From Hippasteria phrygiana (taxonomy: Eukaryota > Echinodermata > Asteroidea > Valvatida > Goniasteridae), in NCBI GenBank assembly GCA_037893225.1, contig JAZGUH010000409.1, positions 744,001 through 808,000 on the forward strand: 64,000 nucleotides of DNA, read 5' to 3'. Below the pieces are notes generated by a model, which saw nothing but the letters and a program-made list of their open reading frames with translations, was not told the DNA's origin and searched no databases. Positions 32,295-43,938 of the stretch are shown here, one piece after another (position 1 is the stretch's first letter; every line of letters begins with the position of its first letter). Position numbers and translations under genes: made by a program.

Positions 32295-32492
32295 TGGGGC
32301 ACGCTATGGGGCACGCTATGGGGCACGCTATGGGGCACGCTATGGGGCACGCTATGGGGCACGCTATGGGGCACGCTATGGGGCACGCTATGGGGCACGC
32401 TATGGGGCACGCTATGGGGCACGCTATGGGGCACGCTATGGGGCACGCTATGGGGCACGCTATGGGGCACGCTATGGGGCACGATATGGGGC
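32295..32492 (+). repeat. 12-bp minisatellite, 16 units
   Basis: Sixteen head-to-tail units of GGGGCACGCTAT, the last altered to GATAT. The unit is a multiple of three without stops in any plus frame, so it gives false ORFs (repeats of TLWG, ARYG, MGHA, and SVPH on minus). The units are almost identical, so the array is young or homogenised. Confidence 0.95.
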
Positions 32493-32508
32493 AGAGGGGT
32501 TCCCCCCT
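32478..32508. repeat. Inverted-repeat arm at the minisatellite edge
   Basis: GCACGATATGGGGCAGAGGG at the end of the array is the inverse of 32643-32664 (CCCTCTGCCCCATATCGTGC), which follows a 17-G run (32626-32642). So the array lies next to, or grew from, one arm of a palindromic element. Confidence 0.75.
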
Positions 32509-32929
32509 TTTGTCCCTATACCCTATACACTCTCCAGACTATTGTTACCTAACACATCCCCCCTAGAGATCTGAAAAGAATTCCTGAGATTCTGGGAACA
32601 CAATGACCAACACAAATGAGGGAGAGGGGGGGGGGGGGGGGGTTCCCTCTGCCCCATATCGTGCATCATATATCGGTTGTTCTTGAGCCAAACATTCCCA
32701 TATAGGGTGTTCACAGTGTAAATACATGTAGTTTGTGTGGGTTATTCATTGAAAGATAATTTGTTCCTTGTGGAAATATTTCAAGTTGTGGAGATATCCT
32801 ATAGCATAAACCACAGTCTGCTTAGTACTTGTACAAAGAAGAGAAAATATCTGGAGCAAGAATGTTGGTCAATTAACATCTGCACTCCCACAGACACAGT
32901 TACTGTAGGTGTGTATCCACCGTCGAACG

Positions 32930-33003
32930 CGGACGTCCTATTGTTCCCTCTTTTGTTTGTACTTTAACTTTTTCGGAAGACTCCCATAGGTTTTGTACAC
33001 GAT
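32930..33003 (-). repeat. Repeat E, inverted copy
   Basis: Inverse of the unit in 15778-16662: CCTATTGTTCCCTCTTTTGT, TTAACTTTTTCGGAAG and CCCATAGGTTTTGTACACGA. Confidence 0.7.
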
Positions 33004-33009
33004 CTCAAT

Positions 33010-33782
33010 CACGGACGTACATGTATTTTGGGAATCGCGGACGATATTGTTTCCTTTGTTATACATTTGTACGTCCACGTTTGTTTGGGAGAACACACGC
33101 ATTAATGTACATGTATGTACCTGCTACCGACATTTTGTCAAAAACATATGGTAATGGCATTGGCAGTGGATTTTATGAAAATGAGCAAGGTTGCTACATA
33201 ACTTGCATCACCAGCTTTAATCAAAGATTTTAACCCAGGCACATTGTGTTTTGGTGTTCATTACAGTCACATTATTATCAGGTTAAGTACATGTACTGAC
33301 AAATGAAAAGCCCATTGATTTACACAATGTATGCTGCTTCATTGTCTACTTTATTAATCCATGCCGCATCTGCAGTGACCAAGAGTACATATATACAGGA
33401 ATCTGTCATCAGGGTGGTCACTGTACTCTTCATTTCATAAGTTATAATTCTGATTCTTGTCCACACGTTCCATTGTATCGTGCAAGGCTTTCCTGTTTTC
33501 CATGATTGAAAATGACAATTTCAATGATGCACAAAAATGATCAAATCTATGTGAATGATAAACTGTATTTATAAATGAAATGATACAAGTATGTTACTAA
33601 GTTCATAGAGAGCATGCAGCAGGCAAAGTATTAAAAGTAGTGAGATGATCATGGAAGCGTCTAATGAAATGTCCGTTTCTTGACGAAAATATGAACCGTC
33701 CAGATCCTAAATATAATATATAATATTGTTTTTGGGAGAAATATGTTGTCAGTATACAACAGAGATGTAGTCGAGTCTATCA
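33010..33782. other. No gene seen
   Basis: AT-rich DNA without recognisable gene or repeat family. Confidence 0.5.
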
Positions 33783-33832
33783 CAAGTCCCTGCAAGTCCC
33801 TGCAAGTCCCTGCAAGTCCATCACAAGCAGTC
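33783..33832 (+). repeat. Short CCCTGCAAGT tandem repeat
   Basis: Units of AAGTCCCTGC repeated about four times, then AAGTCCATCACAAG. Confidence 0.75.
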
Positions 33833-33984
33833 CTAATCCCAATCACAAGCTATTCAAATGAGCTGTGACAAAGACATTCAGTTCATCCAGTTACTTAGGA
33901 CGGACTTTATGAAAGGACTTCTGACGCGCAATTTTTCACCCCCGAGTTCAACCCCATGTCGATTCTCACTTGCTTTTCTCAAAC

Positions 33985-34058
33985 CCTACTTATCTCGCCC
34001 CGGGGCGAGTTCCCCCCAGGGATTGGCACAGTCGTTTCTCACTTGAACATGGCGGTCA
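33985..34058. repeat. CTCGCCCCGGGGCGAG palindromic region
   Basis: CTCGCCCCGGGGCGAG at about 33992-34007 is a perfect 16-bp palindrome. CTCGCCCCGGGG recurs at about 34709 and 34754 beyond the 16-bp minisatellite, with TTTCTCACT words. The two GC-rich pieces probably are halves of one element split by the array. Confidence 0.5.
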
Positions 34059-34129
34059 TCAGGGGCGAACGTTTATCAAGTGGTGTGCATGCGTAGTTTA
34101 CGCATTACCCAGATGTGTCTTCCGAGGGT

Positions 34130-34443
34130 CATGGCTGCATTGGGGCATGGCTGCATTGGGGCATGGCTGCATTGGGGCATGGCTGCATTGGGGCATGGCT
34201 GCATTGGGGCATGGCTGCATTGGGGCATGGCTGCATTGGGGCATGGCTGCATTGGGGCATGGCTGCATTGGGGCATGGCTGCATTGGGGCATGGCTGCAT
34301 TGGGGCATGGCTGCATTGGGGCATGGCTGCATTGGGGCATGGCTGCATTGGGGCATGGCTGCATTGGGGCATGGCTGCATTGGGGCATGGCTGCATTGGG
34401 GCATGGCTGCATTGGGGCATGGCTGCATTGGGGCATGGCTGCA
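34130..34443 (+). repeat. 16-bp minisatellite, about 20 units
   Basis: About twenty near-identical units of CATGGCTGCATTGGGG. The period is not a multiple of three, and no frame has a stop within the array. Several overlapping false ORFs of 120-180 codons therefore result on both strands. I see no start context or conserved flank to support translation. Confidence 0.95.
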
Positions 34444-34607
34444 CAAGAACTGGCTGATAATATTGCTGGTTGAGAGAGTGTAGTATTCGATGGCCAAAGA
34501 AAGTTTAAAGAAAGAATTCGTGCACGCGAGAATATTTTTTTTACGTTAGCAAAGAACGCACATACCGGGTACCCGGCTGCGCCGCGCACCAGTGCAATTA
34601 AAAGCAT

Positions 34608-34639
34608 AGTACACATGTACATTGTACATGTACATGTAA
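34608..34639. repeat. ACATGTAC run
   Basis: Self-complementary ACATGT/GTACAT run, one of the longest in the window. Confidence 0.8.
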
Positions 34640-35082
34640 ACATGATGCATGCGATTCTGTTATGTTGTGCTGATAATGCATGTTTTTGGTGACCTTTGTG
34701 CCGTTGCTCGCCCCGGGGCTAACTCACCCCTGCACCATTTCTCACTACCATTCTCGCCCCGGGGAAAGTGTCTCGCCCTGGGGATTTGCTCTAGTGGGAA
34801 AAGGCCTTGGGCTACATGTACCTTCAAACCCTGTGTGAAAGCTGTGGTTCTTCACCTTCTCATCAGTGGCAAAAGGAAGCAAAATCCGGAATTTCTTGTC
34901 CAAATTATACCAACTCTGTCAATGCATGTCTTCGGTTATTTTATTGTGCAAGCTTCTGTTCTGTACCAAATTCCTGCACTTTACACTCCAGCAAGCACAA
35001 ATACCATGAAAACTCAATGCTACATACATGTACATCAGGACAGGCCAACAGATGATGACAAAACTAAACTCAACCAAATCAC

Positions 35083-35635
35083 TAGGGCTGTCCCGAATAT
35101 ACCGAATATTTGAATATGCGATCCTCAACCGAATATTTGAATATTCGATCCTCAACCGAATATTCGAATACCTTTTTGCCGGTTTGAATATTCAGAAAAA
35201 TATATACATGTATGCACTTTCAGATATATACGACTCTGATGCTATTTTAGTAGAAAGTTATACGGAGCTTAATTAGCAGTATCAAATGCAGCTTTTTTTG
35301 TCGAAGGTAACTTGTTTGTGGCCAGAGGTTTTTGTTCCTGTCCGTAAAACCCTTGACACTTGTAAAAAAATGATTCCTGCAAAAACGCAGGCTGGAGTTT
35401 GGTTTCTTATCAGAACGTTACGTACCCATAAATGATCTTGATACAATGGGCGCATGCAAATAAATGGCGATCGAGCAGTCCATAATATCGATCGCCGCCC
35501 GTAAAACACCGGCGTAATGGCACGGCATGCAGTTGCAGCTCAGGCGTGAAAAACTTAATCGGAGAGTGTCGAACATTCGGTCAATTCCAGTTTCGAATAA
35601 TCGAATACTGAATTATTCGAAAATGAACAGCCCTA
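35083..35635. mobile_element. hAT MITE, TAGGGCTGT family, copy 1
   Basis: Ends TAGGGCTGTCCCGAATAT and GAACAGCCCTA, with flanking 8-mers CAAATCAC (35075-35082) and CAAATCTC (35636-35643), 7 of 8 alike. Internal TCGAATATTCGAATA words repeat. The 8-bp duplication and the TAGGG(C/G)TG terminus indicate a hAT superfamily MITE. A second copy, inverted, is at 43012-43362. Confidence 0.85.
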
Positions 35636-35683
35636 CAAATCTCACAACATCCTAAAAACGACAGGAAAATCAATAATAATTAA

Positions 35684-35798
35684 CTCACTGAATACGGACG
35701 ACGCCCATAACCGCAGTTTGAAAAAGACCACCTGGCCGGTTGTCATCTATATGCGCATTCCTGTGCATATTCAATCCATTGTTTGCCCACAGAATGGG
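35684..35798 (-). mobile_element. TTAA MITE fragment, CCCCTTG family (copy 10)
   Basis: Starts after TTAA (35680-35683) as CTCACTGAATACGG and ends CAGAATGGG before TTAG. Shares GACGCCC, GGTTTGAAAAAGACCACCTG and TTCAATCCATTGTTTG with copy 5. Confidence 0.7.
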
Positions 35799-35802
35799 TT
35801 AG

Positions 35803-36864
35803 TGAAAATCCGCCAGCGTCACTGACGAAGCATACATTGTACATGATACATAAATGATTAAATGCATACAAACCACATGTACCTGCACGGATGGCAAAAA
35901 CTGGATACAGTATTCCCTTTCACAAGAAACTCTGGTACATTTTAAGCTCCTACTGATGAATGCCATAGATCTACATGTACATGTATTGCTGATAAGTAAA
36001 TAATCCAAAATTACGGTTTGTGACAATATATTTGACTAACCAAAAAGCCATGGTCATAACATTCTGTATCAGGCATATTTCTTAGCTTCAGATTACATAC
36101 AATCCAAGGTACAGTACATTATTTCGATGTTAGGCAGTCAGTGCTGACTGTCAATGAGAAATGAAAGATTCCCATGGATGGAAAACCTCTGACTAGCAAT
36201 AGTGAGTGATACAAGTTAATACATGTAATAGCACATTATGAGCCAAATATGAGCAAAACAAAATGGGTTATCCTACTGGGACAAGCTATCAGTATATACA
36301 TACATGTATTAAACTGAGAAGAGACAAGTAAAATTGAATTTCTGTTTCAAAAGCTAGAGGCAAGCCCAGACAATAAAGTGAGCCTATGAAAAGCATTACA
36401 TGTACAGCTACCAGGTACACAAATTGCTTTTGGTAAGCAGGGCTAAAGCCTAATACCTAAGGTGGAAGTTTGATTCCAGCATTGCAAGACGGTGTGACCA
36501 TCTTGGCTTGGATGCTGTCTGCATGCACCACTGCCATGACTGCCCTAGCAGCTGTGCCAACGTCAACGTACTATGTCCATTCAGCAGCCGGCATATGGGC
36601 ACACATGTTGACACAAAGTAACTTTTTGCATGACAACAGCAAACAAGCCAAAAACCGTAAATTCTCTTTTGCTACGGAAATGTACTTCCTGACTATGCAT
36701 GTACGTGTACATTGTACATGTACTTTGAGCCTCTATTTAAACGTGTGTGTGGTGTGTCAGGAGAAAAGCCAAAGCATTTGATCTTAAAGGGTCAGTCCGA
36801 TCACATAATGAACTCTTGTGTAGCTTTGGCAAGGACTGGAAGCAATGAGGTTGAAGTCCTTTAA
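35803..36864. other. No gene seen
   Basis: Non-coding DNA with several ACATGTAC words. A 103-codon frame at 36470-36781 shows no family features and contains a GTACATTGTACATGTAC run. Confidence 0.45.
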
Positions 36865-37297
36865 ATGTAGTGTACACGATTGGTAATCCTCCAATTTTGT
36901 TTTTACTGAATTATTACGAAATACCTTACTAGACTGTAAGTTAATAGTAGTCTCAATCATCCTGTGAAATGATGGCACCAGGTGTGCTGTCGTTGTCAAG
37001 AAAAGTGGAAATGTATATCGTTTTCCAATGATTTCCAGCTGGCTACCCGGGACTAGTGGTGCGCCCCGGACATGATGGCGCCATGGCATGTCACGCGCCC
37101 ATAGCCACGCGTGCCTTGACTAAAGGCTATCATCCGCCCGACGGTTGAAAACGAGTGCCGTTTTTCTCTCGTTTTTTCGCCATCCAACAATGCAAAACTT
37201 TGAACAGGTCAGAGGAACGATATTTCCTATAAAATACTAACCCCCAAATCCACCCATTTCTGAAAATTGCAACAGTGACCAATCATGTACACTGCCT
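36865..37297 (+). mobile_element. TTAA MITE of the AGG family (copy 2, complete)
   Basis: A 433-bp copy with TTAA at 36861-36864 and 37298-37301. Left ATGTAGTGTACACGATTGG, right CCAATCATGTACACTGCCT. Contains GACGGTTGAAAACGAGTGCC and TCGCCATCCAACAATG. It shows the uninterrupted GAATTATTACGAAATACC site into which another element inserted in copy 1. Confidence 0.88.
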
Positions 37298-37784
37298 TTA
37301 AATATGTCTGTAATATGCAATAAGGCACCTCAGAGCTACATGTACATGTACATTGGGTGGATCACTAGGTTGCTGTATGAAGCCCAGGCTGCTGGGAGAA
37401 TCAATATTTGTGCACAAACCCACATGTATGTATATGGAAACCTCCAAATCCAGTTGTTAGCACTGATTTTCATGTGCTACATGTACAGTGGTCACAGCTG
37501 AGCAAGATAAGTGCATCAACTAAATGCATGAAGTTTGTCAGTTTTAATACCTGCCAGCATTTACCTGCTGTTTTCATAATATTTACACATTGCACCAATA
37601 CATGTACATGTAACTCCTCATTTAGATCAAAATGTTCTTGTCACCAAAGCAGGCTGCAGGCAGACTTGTCAATTTAGTGACCTAATGTTAAGCGGATTTG
37701 GTTATTTACTTCACGTCTGTGCTGGAGTGCTGCCCTGCGGCTCTATCTCCCAATGCTTGCAACATAAATGGTTGTTTTGACAAA

Positions 37785-38321
37785 GCCTATTTCACATGAG
37801 CGCTGGAAACACACATCTGCAATGATTGGCGCCGGGTGTCTGACGCCCAAGGATGCCTGCAGTTTCATCACAGGCTTTCACACGATACAATACAGTCCGG
37901 TAGCAAACGTCCCTCGTTTTGCAATGTTTGCACGTGTATCGCTGGTGTTGCGATATTCTATGAACGATGAAATTTATAGGGTTCCAGTGATTTTCCCGCA
38001 CTGTAAAAAATTCTGTAAAATAACATTTTGTTCCCCCTTTAAAAACAAACGATCACCATATTTGAGTTTTAATGGATTTTGGACGTAAACTTACGGTACT
38101 GTGACCTAGAAAATATCACATGTCCGTAGTTTTCGTGTTTTAACGTCAATTATACAAAGAGGAAAATTTTGGAGGAGGTCTCGATCCCCTGTCACGAACC
38201 GCACGGGACCCATGCGATTTGGTGACAGAAATACACTTTCACACGGCATGGAATATATGTGACATCAATGCGATTTCATCACAGGGGACCCGTGTTTCCA
38301 ACGGTCGTGTGAAACGGGCTA
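37785..38321. mobile_element. MITE-like repeat F, copy 2 (both ends)
   Basis: The left AAGCCTATTTCACATGAGCG and right CGTGTGAAACGGGCT are inverse. Near-terminal CGCTGGAAACAC and GTGTTTCCAACG also pair. Inside are TGCACGTGTATCGCTGG and ACGTCAATTATACAAAGAGG, shared with 60046-60424. Confidence 0.75.
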
Positions 38322-38519
38322 AAATGTGGACCAAATTCAAGCCTCAAGTGCGGATGGCTTCACAAGGCTTGATTGCTCTACATTTTGCTATGAGTTACTA
38401 GATTTGGACCAAAACATTGTCATTTGCTTTAAATGTACAATCATCAGTTATCATCAGATGTTGACTTGAACAGTGTGAATTTTTGCTACCACAAAAATAG
38501 CTCAGCCCTCATCACCCAT

Positions 38520-38765
38520 TCAGGGGTGAGATTGGGGGTTCGTCAAGGGTCCCAGAGCATTACGTACATGTAGTGTCTATGGGTTGTATTTGCCTAAGGC
38601 ACCCCTTAAAATACCCATTTCTGTTGGTCAATATCCACTTTTACAGGTAAAAACACCTTTAGGGTAACAGCTCAGGAATTCCAGGTTTCAAAAGAGATTT
38701 TTTAACAATTCTGAAATCAGAAAAGATCCTGAAATCAAGAAAAATCTTGACAAATTTCACTCCTG
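38520..38765 (+). repeat. Dispersed repeat shared with 2605-2880
   Basis: Same order of TTGTATTTGCCTAA, ATATCCACTTTTACAGGTAA, CTCAGGAATTCC and AAAAGAGATTTTTTAACAAT as in the first copy. Confidence 0.6.
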
Positions 38766-40600
38766 CCTATTGTGACAAATTTATTTTCTGCTGGTCATGT
38801 GCATAACAAAAAAATGCTAAAGAACAGCAGCAACAGTCCATGGTACAATGTATGTGCAACAAAATATTTCCAATTAAAAGGGGCAACAATTTCAAATTTC
38901 CAATGTAAAATTGTCCATTGTTTGAATAAAAATCATCTGTATTCTAATCAAACAACTGAGTGACACTTACTTCTTCAAGACCTAACTTCTTCAAGACCTA
39001 AAAAAAAAAAAATCATATTTTTGAAATTTACGTCAGCTACACACATGGTTATGGAGCTACCTAGACACTCTACATGAAAGCATACACTATACAACTTTGA
39101 CTGCAAACTACGAGGTGTGCATACATATAAACTACAGAAGACTTCAAACCATTGCAGCAAAATCTCAAAGATTGCCCTTTGGGATACTAAAAGCAAACTA
39201 ATTGGAAATGAAAGAAAGAAGGATATGGATTTTTATTGAAAGGATCCTCTTGGTGAAATTGATGTCCAGGCGCTTGTGTGCTTTATACATGGTAGTTCCA
39301 TGCCTTGTTCTGTCATTAATCAATGTGTGTTTATATTAAGTTTCCATGGAATATCCTGCAGGTATGGAAACTATCCTGTCCTTCCTGACACGCATCTATC
39401 ACCACCCCATCCATCACGAATACAGAGAATGAACCGAATATCTCCTCACTGCAAGATGTGAGCGCTCTCCGCAGGAAATTGCCGGATGAAAGTCGACACC
39501 TTGGCTCTGGATGCACACAGAGACAAGGCCTTCAATCTCACAATCGCTGTGAAAGTTAATATTTTGGGTATTCATAGCCCGACTTGTCCCCCTACTGACT
39601 CCGAACGTCCTGTTTCATAGAACGAAAAACGAAACCCTCTTTAGACTGGCCATGATTACAATTTGGTCATTAGAATTGATTTCTGTAGTCTTCGGGGTGT
39701 ATCGGTCTCCACTTTTACACTCATCATTTTACACCCTGTGCATATACTGGGTTAATACACTGCTTGACCCAATTGGGAAGAGATGGTAAATGATTCTATA
39801 AAGGACTGGATCAGCTTACCACAGGGACAAAGTGATGCAAGTCAAAAACTCAAGCAATTTCCTTCTACCCCCAGTGGCGTTCCCTGATAATCAGGGCTTT
39901 TGGATTTTGGATTTGCAGTCAGTTGTGCGGCACACCGGTTTGTGTGCGATTTCTTTGGAGACTGCCTCGGCTTTCAATAATTGCCTAGTTTGCCGCGTGC
40001 AACACTGGCCCCGATATGGTTTTCTTGCCTTGTGCAACAAAATGCCCAGGCCTGTACTGTAAATTGGTGTCAATAAGTCTCAGCACATCTGTTATAGGTC
40101 ACTGGCAAATGTACAAGGTACATTGATGCGGAGACAAACTCCTTCATATGTTGAATTTTCATTGTGCAAATTCAACCAATCATGTGAAACTGAAGACTGG
40201 ACGAAAATTATCTGATACTTGCCTTACAAGCCTGTTGTGTAAAACGAAGTGCACATTTCTGAGAAGCTGTGACCAATTAATCAAAATTTGGCTAAAATGG
40301 TAAATTTATGATGGCAAAAATAGGAAAAGAGGCCAACTTATCACACTTTTTTATTATTTGCACAACTATTAAAGAAAAAACAGTTTGTCCAATAATCTCA
40401 GTCAACATTCATATCCTCGGTAAATCACTATTATGGAAAACATTATCCTACGGCTATAAGAATTACATCTATCGATGTATGTACATGTACATGTATGCAT
40501 ATAGGCTAATTAAGTATGCCATTAAATTGTCAAGTTTTGCTTGAATCCATAATGTGCTCCATAATGTGCACACTCCAAAATCATCCTTTGTAATGTTATG
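38766..40600. other. No gene seen
   Basis: Contains a 15-bp direct repeat (CTTCTTCAAGACCTA twice, near 38969-39000). 39230-39570 is repeat-poor and of mixed composition. No domain could be read in any frame. Confidence 0.4.
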
Positions 40601-40888
40601 GAACATTTTTTTTTTGTACAGTGGAACGCCGCTATACCGAACACCATCCTTGGCTCCCAAAATTTGTGTACAAAACTTACCGAGCATTACAAAAAATGTT
40701 CTGGGCATTTGTGCTGTTTGTAATTCCCAAACGGCCGCAGCTTTATGTTGACGAGTGACAGGTGGCTATTATTTCCCCAAGGAATAGAAGGGGAAAAGCC
40801 AACTGTTGCTTTAGAATTCGGTAAGGCTTAGAAAGTATGAACATTTTACCTAATTAAATTGCCGGCAGATGTTTAAAGTCGTCCTTAA

Positions 40889-41374
40889 AGGCCGTGTACA
40901 TGCTGTAGTCATTGTTGCAATTTTCAAAAATGGGCGGATTTGGGGGTCAGTATGTTATAGGAAATATCGTTCCACTCACCTGTTCAAAGTTTTGCGTTGT
41001 TAGATGGCGAAAAAACCGAGAGAAAAACGGCGCTCGTTTTCAACCGTCGGGCGGATGATTGCCTTTAGTCAAGGCGCACGTGGCTACCAGCTGGACATGT
41101 GACGCGCCCTGAATGCCAGCATGTCCAGCGCGCCACTCGTCCGGGTAGCCACAGAGCAGTGGAAATTGATATCGTCTTCCAACGATTTCCAGCTGGAAAT
41201 CGTTGGAAGACGATATAAATTTCCACTTTTCTTGACAACGACAGCACACCTGGTGCCATAATTTCACAGGATGATTGAGACTACTATATTAACTTACAGT
41301 CTAGTAAAGTATTTCGTAATAATTCAGTAAAAGACAAATTGGAGAATTACCAATCGTGTACACTACATGTACCT
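40889..41374 (-). mobile_element. TTAA MITE of the AGG family (copy 3), nested
   Basis: TTAA at 40885-40888 and 41375-41378. Inverse of the 36865 copy, with CAATCGTGTACACTACATGTACCT at its right end (an ACATGT has been gained there). It carries an extra inverted duplication that makes a near-perfect palindrome at 41158-41227. Confidence 0.85.
41158..41227. repeat. Near-perfect 70-bp palindrome
   Basis: 41169-41216 is a perfect 48-bp palindrome centred on CCAGCTGG, built of ATCGTCTTCCAACGATTTCC and its inverse. With one mismatched pair it extends to 41158-41227. The copy at 36865 has only one arm, so the second arm arose by inverted duplication. Confidence 0.9.
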
Positions 41375-41627
41375 TTAAGTAACCGGCGGCTGAAAAATAG
41401 CTATACCGAACAATCGCTATACCGAACAAAATCTGTGGATCCGCGATGTTCATTATAGCGGCGTTCAACTGTATAGTGTTATGGCATGACAATTCTCAAA
41501 AACACTACTTCACGGGCTTCTGTGTGGCAACAGCTGAGAGCAAAAATATACTGTAGCCTTACACAACATGTGTACAGTAGTGTCATTATAAAGGTCGTCC
41601 ATATCGGGTCTGCACATACATGTACAT

Positions 41628-41775
41628 GTAGGTCGGACGCCTTAAAAGTCTGACAAAATCTCATCCCCCAACCAAACAAGGCCCATAAGTCCGACGCCTC
41701 ATGGGTCCGATGCCTCCTCTGTCCAATGTCGGCCTTATGAGGCATTGGACTTATGAGGCGTCGGACTTACGATAT
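41628..41775. repeat. Hairpin of GTCCGACGCCTCAT words
   Basis: ATAAGTCCGACGCCTCATGG and TCCGATGCCTC are repeated in inverse after a short centre (GGCATTGGACTTATGAGGCG then GGACTTAC). Probably a small palindromic MITE. Confidence 0.7.
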
Positions 41776-43011
41776 ATATGGCCTCATCCATTTGTGGTCC
41801 TCCAAACCCTACCGGTATAGCTGGAAGAATTTGAAGGGTTCTGAAGTGTGACATGATTTTCTCAGAGCTCGAAGTAGGAGGGTAAAATGAACATGTGAAC
41901 TGACATTTCTTTTAAGGGGAGGGGCCTCAGTTATTTTTTAAAGCTCAGAAATTGTCAAAAAATCAAAAAAATGGGTGATACATTTATTTCCTCTTTCACC
42001 CTCTGCAACAGGATGCCTACAACATGCATTTAAACCAGCCTGCATGTACTATGTAGATGTATCCATTAATCAGAAATACAGCAATCAGTAGCTCTCTGCA
42101 GCAATAATTATCTACAGACGTTGTTTTCTGTCAAAACAATGATTCGGATTGGACCTCTTCAAAAAAAAGGGGGGGGGGAAGAGATAAATTTACAGACATC
42201 CAGATATGAGTGCTGTAACGAGATATCATCACTATCAACAAATGTCTCGTGTCTAGTCGTCGGCCCATCAAACACACTACCTGAACACTAAACAGATCTT
42301 GCAATATCTGACAGCTCATCTCATCTATGATTCTTTATTTGCTTTCATGATGGCCAAACAAAAAACAAACAGACCAACACCTTGCATGTTATTTCTTCCC
42401 AGTAATAGTCCTAAGAAGAAAAAAAGTATGTATAATCTGACATTTGATGGACAAAGACTGTGTGGGATGCAAACATGCTTTGCAGCTTACATAGACACGG
42501 GGTGAATGCCACGGGTACTCCAAGCGCAGCAAATACACACAGTTTGAGGGGATAGGGCACAAATCAAAACAATGCTTCAATGATAGCAGGAATGCCAAAG
42601 GGGTAGTCACAAGTTCTCATATTGGGTTTTCCATTTCATTCCTGACGGCTATAAATGTCATCATGGCTATTAAGCATTAGGGGCTCCAGGGTGTGTGGGG
42701 GTACACCGTACATGTAACCTGGTACTAATATCATGCAATTGAACTTTATTACATTAGGGAGTAAACCTTGCTCACAACATGTACAAACTGGTATACATGT
42801 ACGTGTACATAAAAGATCTTCAAGATAGCAACAGTGCTTTAAGAGATCTCATGGAATATTTGTGTGTGTGTTAATTTAGGCAATGTGCAAGTTAGTGCAA
42901 AGAGTTTGTCACAGAGAGGCCATTCTTTTACTACATTGTATGCATTTGAAAAGGTAACAGAGTCCATCTAATATTATTTTGCACAAGGCAAAACAAAAAC
43001 TAGTACAAAGT
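41776..43011. other. No gene seen
   Basis: AT-rich DNA with a 10-G run near 42169 and ACATGTAC words near 42795. No gene recognised. Confidence 0.5.
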
Positions 43012-43362
43012 AGTTCATTTTCGAATAATGTACATATATGTAGTATTCGATTATCCGAAATTGGGTTTGACCGAATATTCAAATATTCCATTTGCCGATC
43101 AAGTTACCAAACTCCAGCTTGCGTTTTTGCAGTAGTTATTTTATAAGTGTCAAGGGTTTTACGGATGGGAACAATAAACCTCCGTCCACAAAAAGTTACC
43201 GTCGACAAAAATGCGGCCTTTGACACTGCTAAACTTTTCTATTAAAATGGCATCAGAGTCCTATGTATCTGTACGTGCATTTTTTTTTTTAATATTCAAA
43301 CCGGCAAAAAGTTGTTCAAATTCAGTTGACGATCGAATATTCAAATATTCGGGACAGCCATA
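43012..43362. mobile_element. hAT MITE, TAGGGCTGT family, copy 2 (inverted, eroded)
   Basis: The left AGTTCATTTTCGAATAATG and right AATATTCGGGACAGCC are the inverse of the ends of 35083-35635. Shared internal words include TGTCAAGGGTTTTACGGA. Both termini have lost the outer TAGGG. Confidence 0.75.
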
Positions 43363-43938
43363 ATAATAAGCAAGCATTTTGAAAGAGTTATTGCTATCAT
43401 TGACAAGTGCCAGGCATCAATTTTTTCAAAACTACTATCCTGATATATCCTGAGAAAATACCCTTGGTTCAATGAGATGGTGTGGGGAGCTTGTTGGCAA
43501 CTGCTTTGTGGTATTGTGAATTGCACCTAATAAATCCCCAATGGTCTCAGAATGTATGTTTGATATCTTTCCATGACAATGTGAAAAAATACAGTATTTT
43601 CCATTTTGCATTCCTTCTTGGATGTGTGATGGCACACAATGCATGCGCAAGGTTTTGCACACATTCAGGTGGTTGCATTATGCCAATAACGCATGAGTCA
43701 TGACTTTGACACTCAATGCTTCGTTTGGCATGCCTTGGACAGTTACTGCCCACCTGTACGCAACAGGCTTGACAGCACCCTCAACAGTTGGTGTATGGAG
43801 CAGATCTATACAAAAATGTCGGTGTAGCATTAGGCCTATTGCAAAAATTAGTGTGAGAAAGATCGTCTAGAATAAAACAAAAATTATTTATTTCAAAAAG
43901 CTTACACGTAAATTAACATTGTATAGCCTTCTTAGTAT

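Larger units (their letters stand above)
40619..41471. mobile_element. pogo/Tigger-like MITE with nested element
   Basis: Ends CAGTGGAACGCCGCTATACC and, inverted, CAGTTGAACGCCGCTATAAT, flanked by TA (40617-40618, 41472-41473). The internal CGCTATACCGAACA occurs in both arms. CAGT-GAAC-CTATA termini with TA duplication are typical of pogo/Tigger (Tc1/mariner). An AGG-family TTAA MITE (40889-41374) is inserted in it. Another piece of the family is at 57068-57208. Confidence 0.85.

Noticed and set aside
32165..32574. Long ORFs of TLWG, ARYG, MGHA and SVPH repeats
   Set aside because: All are shadows of the 12-bp minisatellite, open because the unit has no stop and is a multiple of three.
34076..34643. 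ORFs of 120-181 codons rich in AALGHGCIGAW or NAAMPQCSHAPMQP
   Set aside because: Both strands and several frames are open over the same 16-bp minisatellite; no independent coding evidence.
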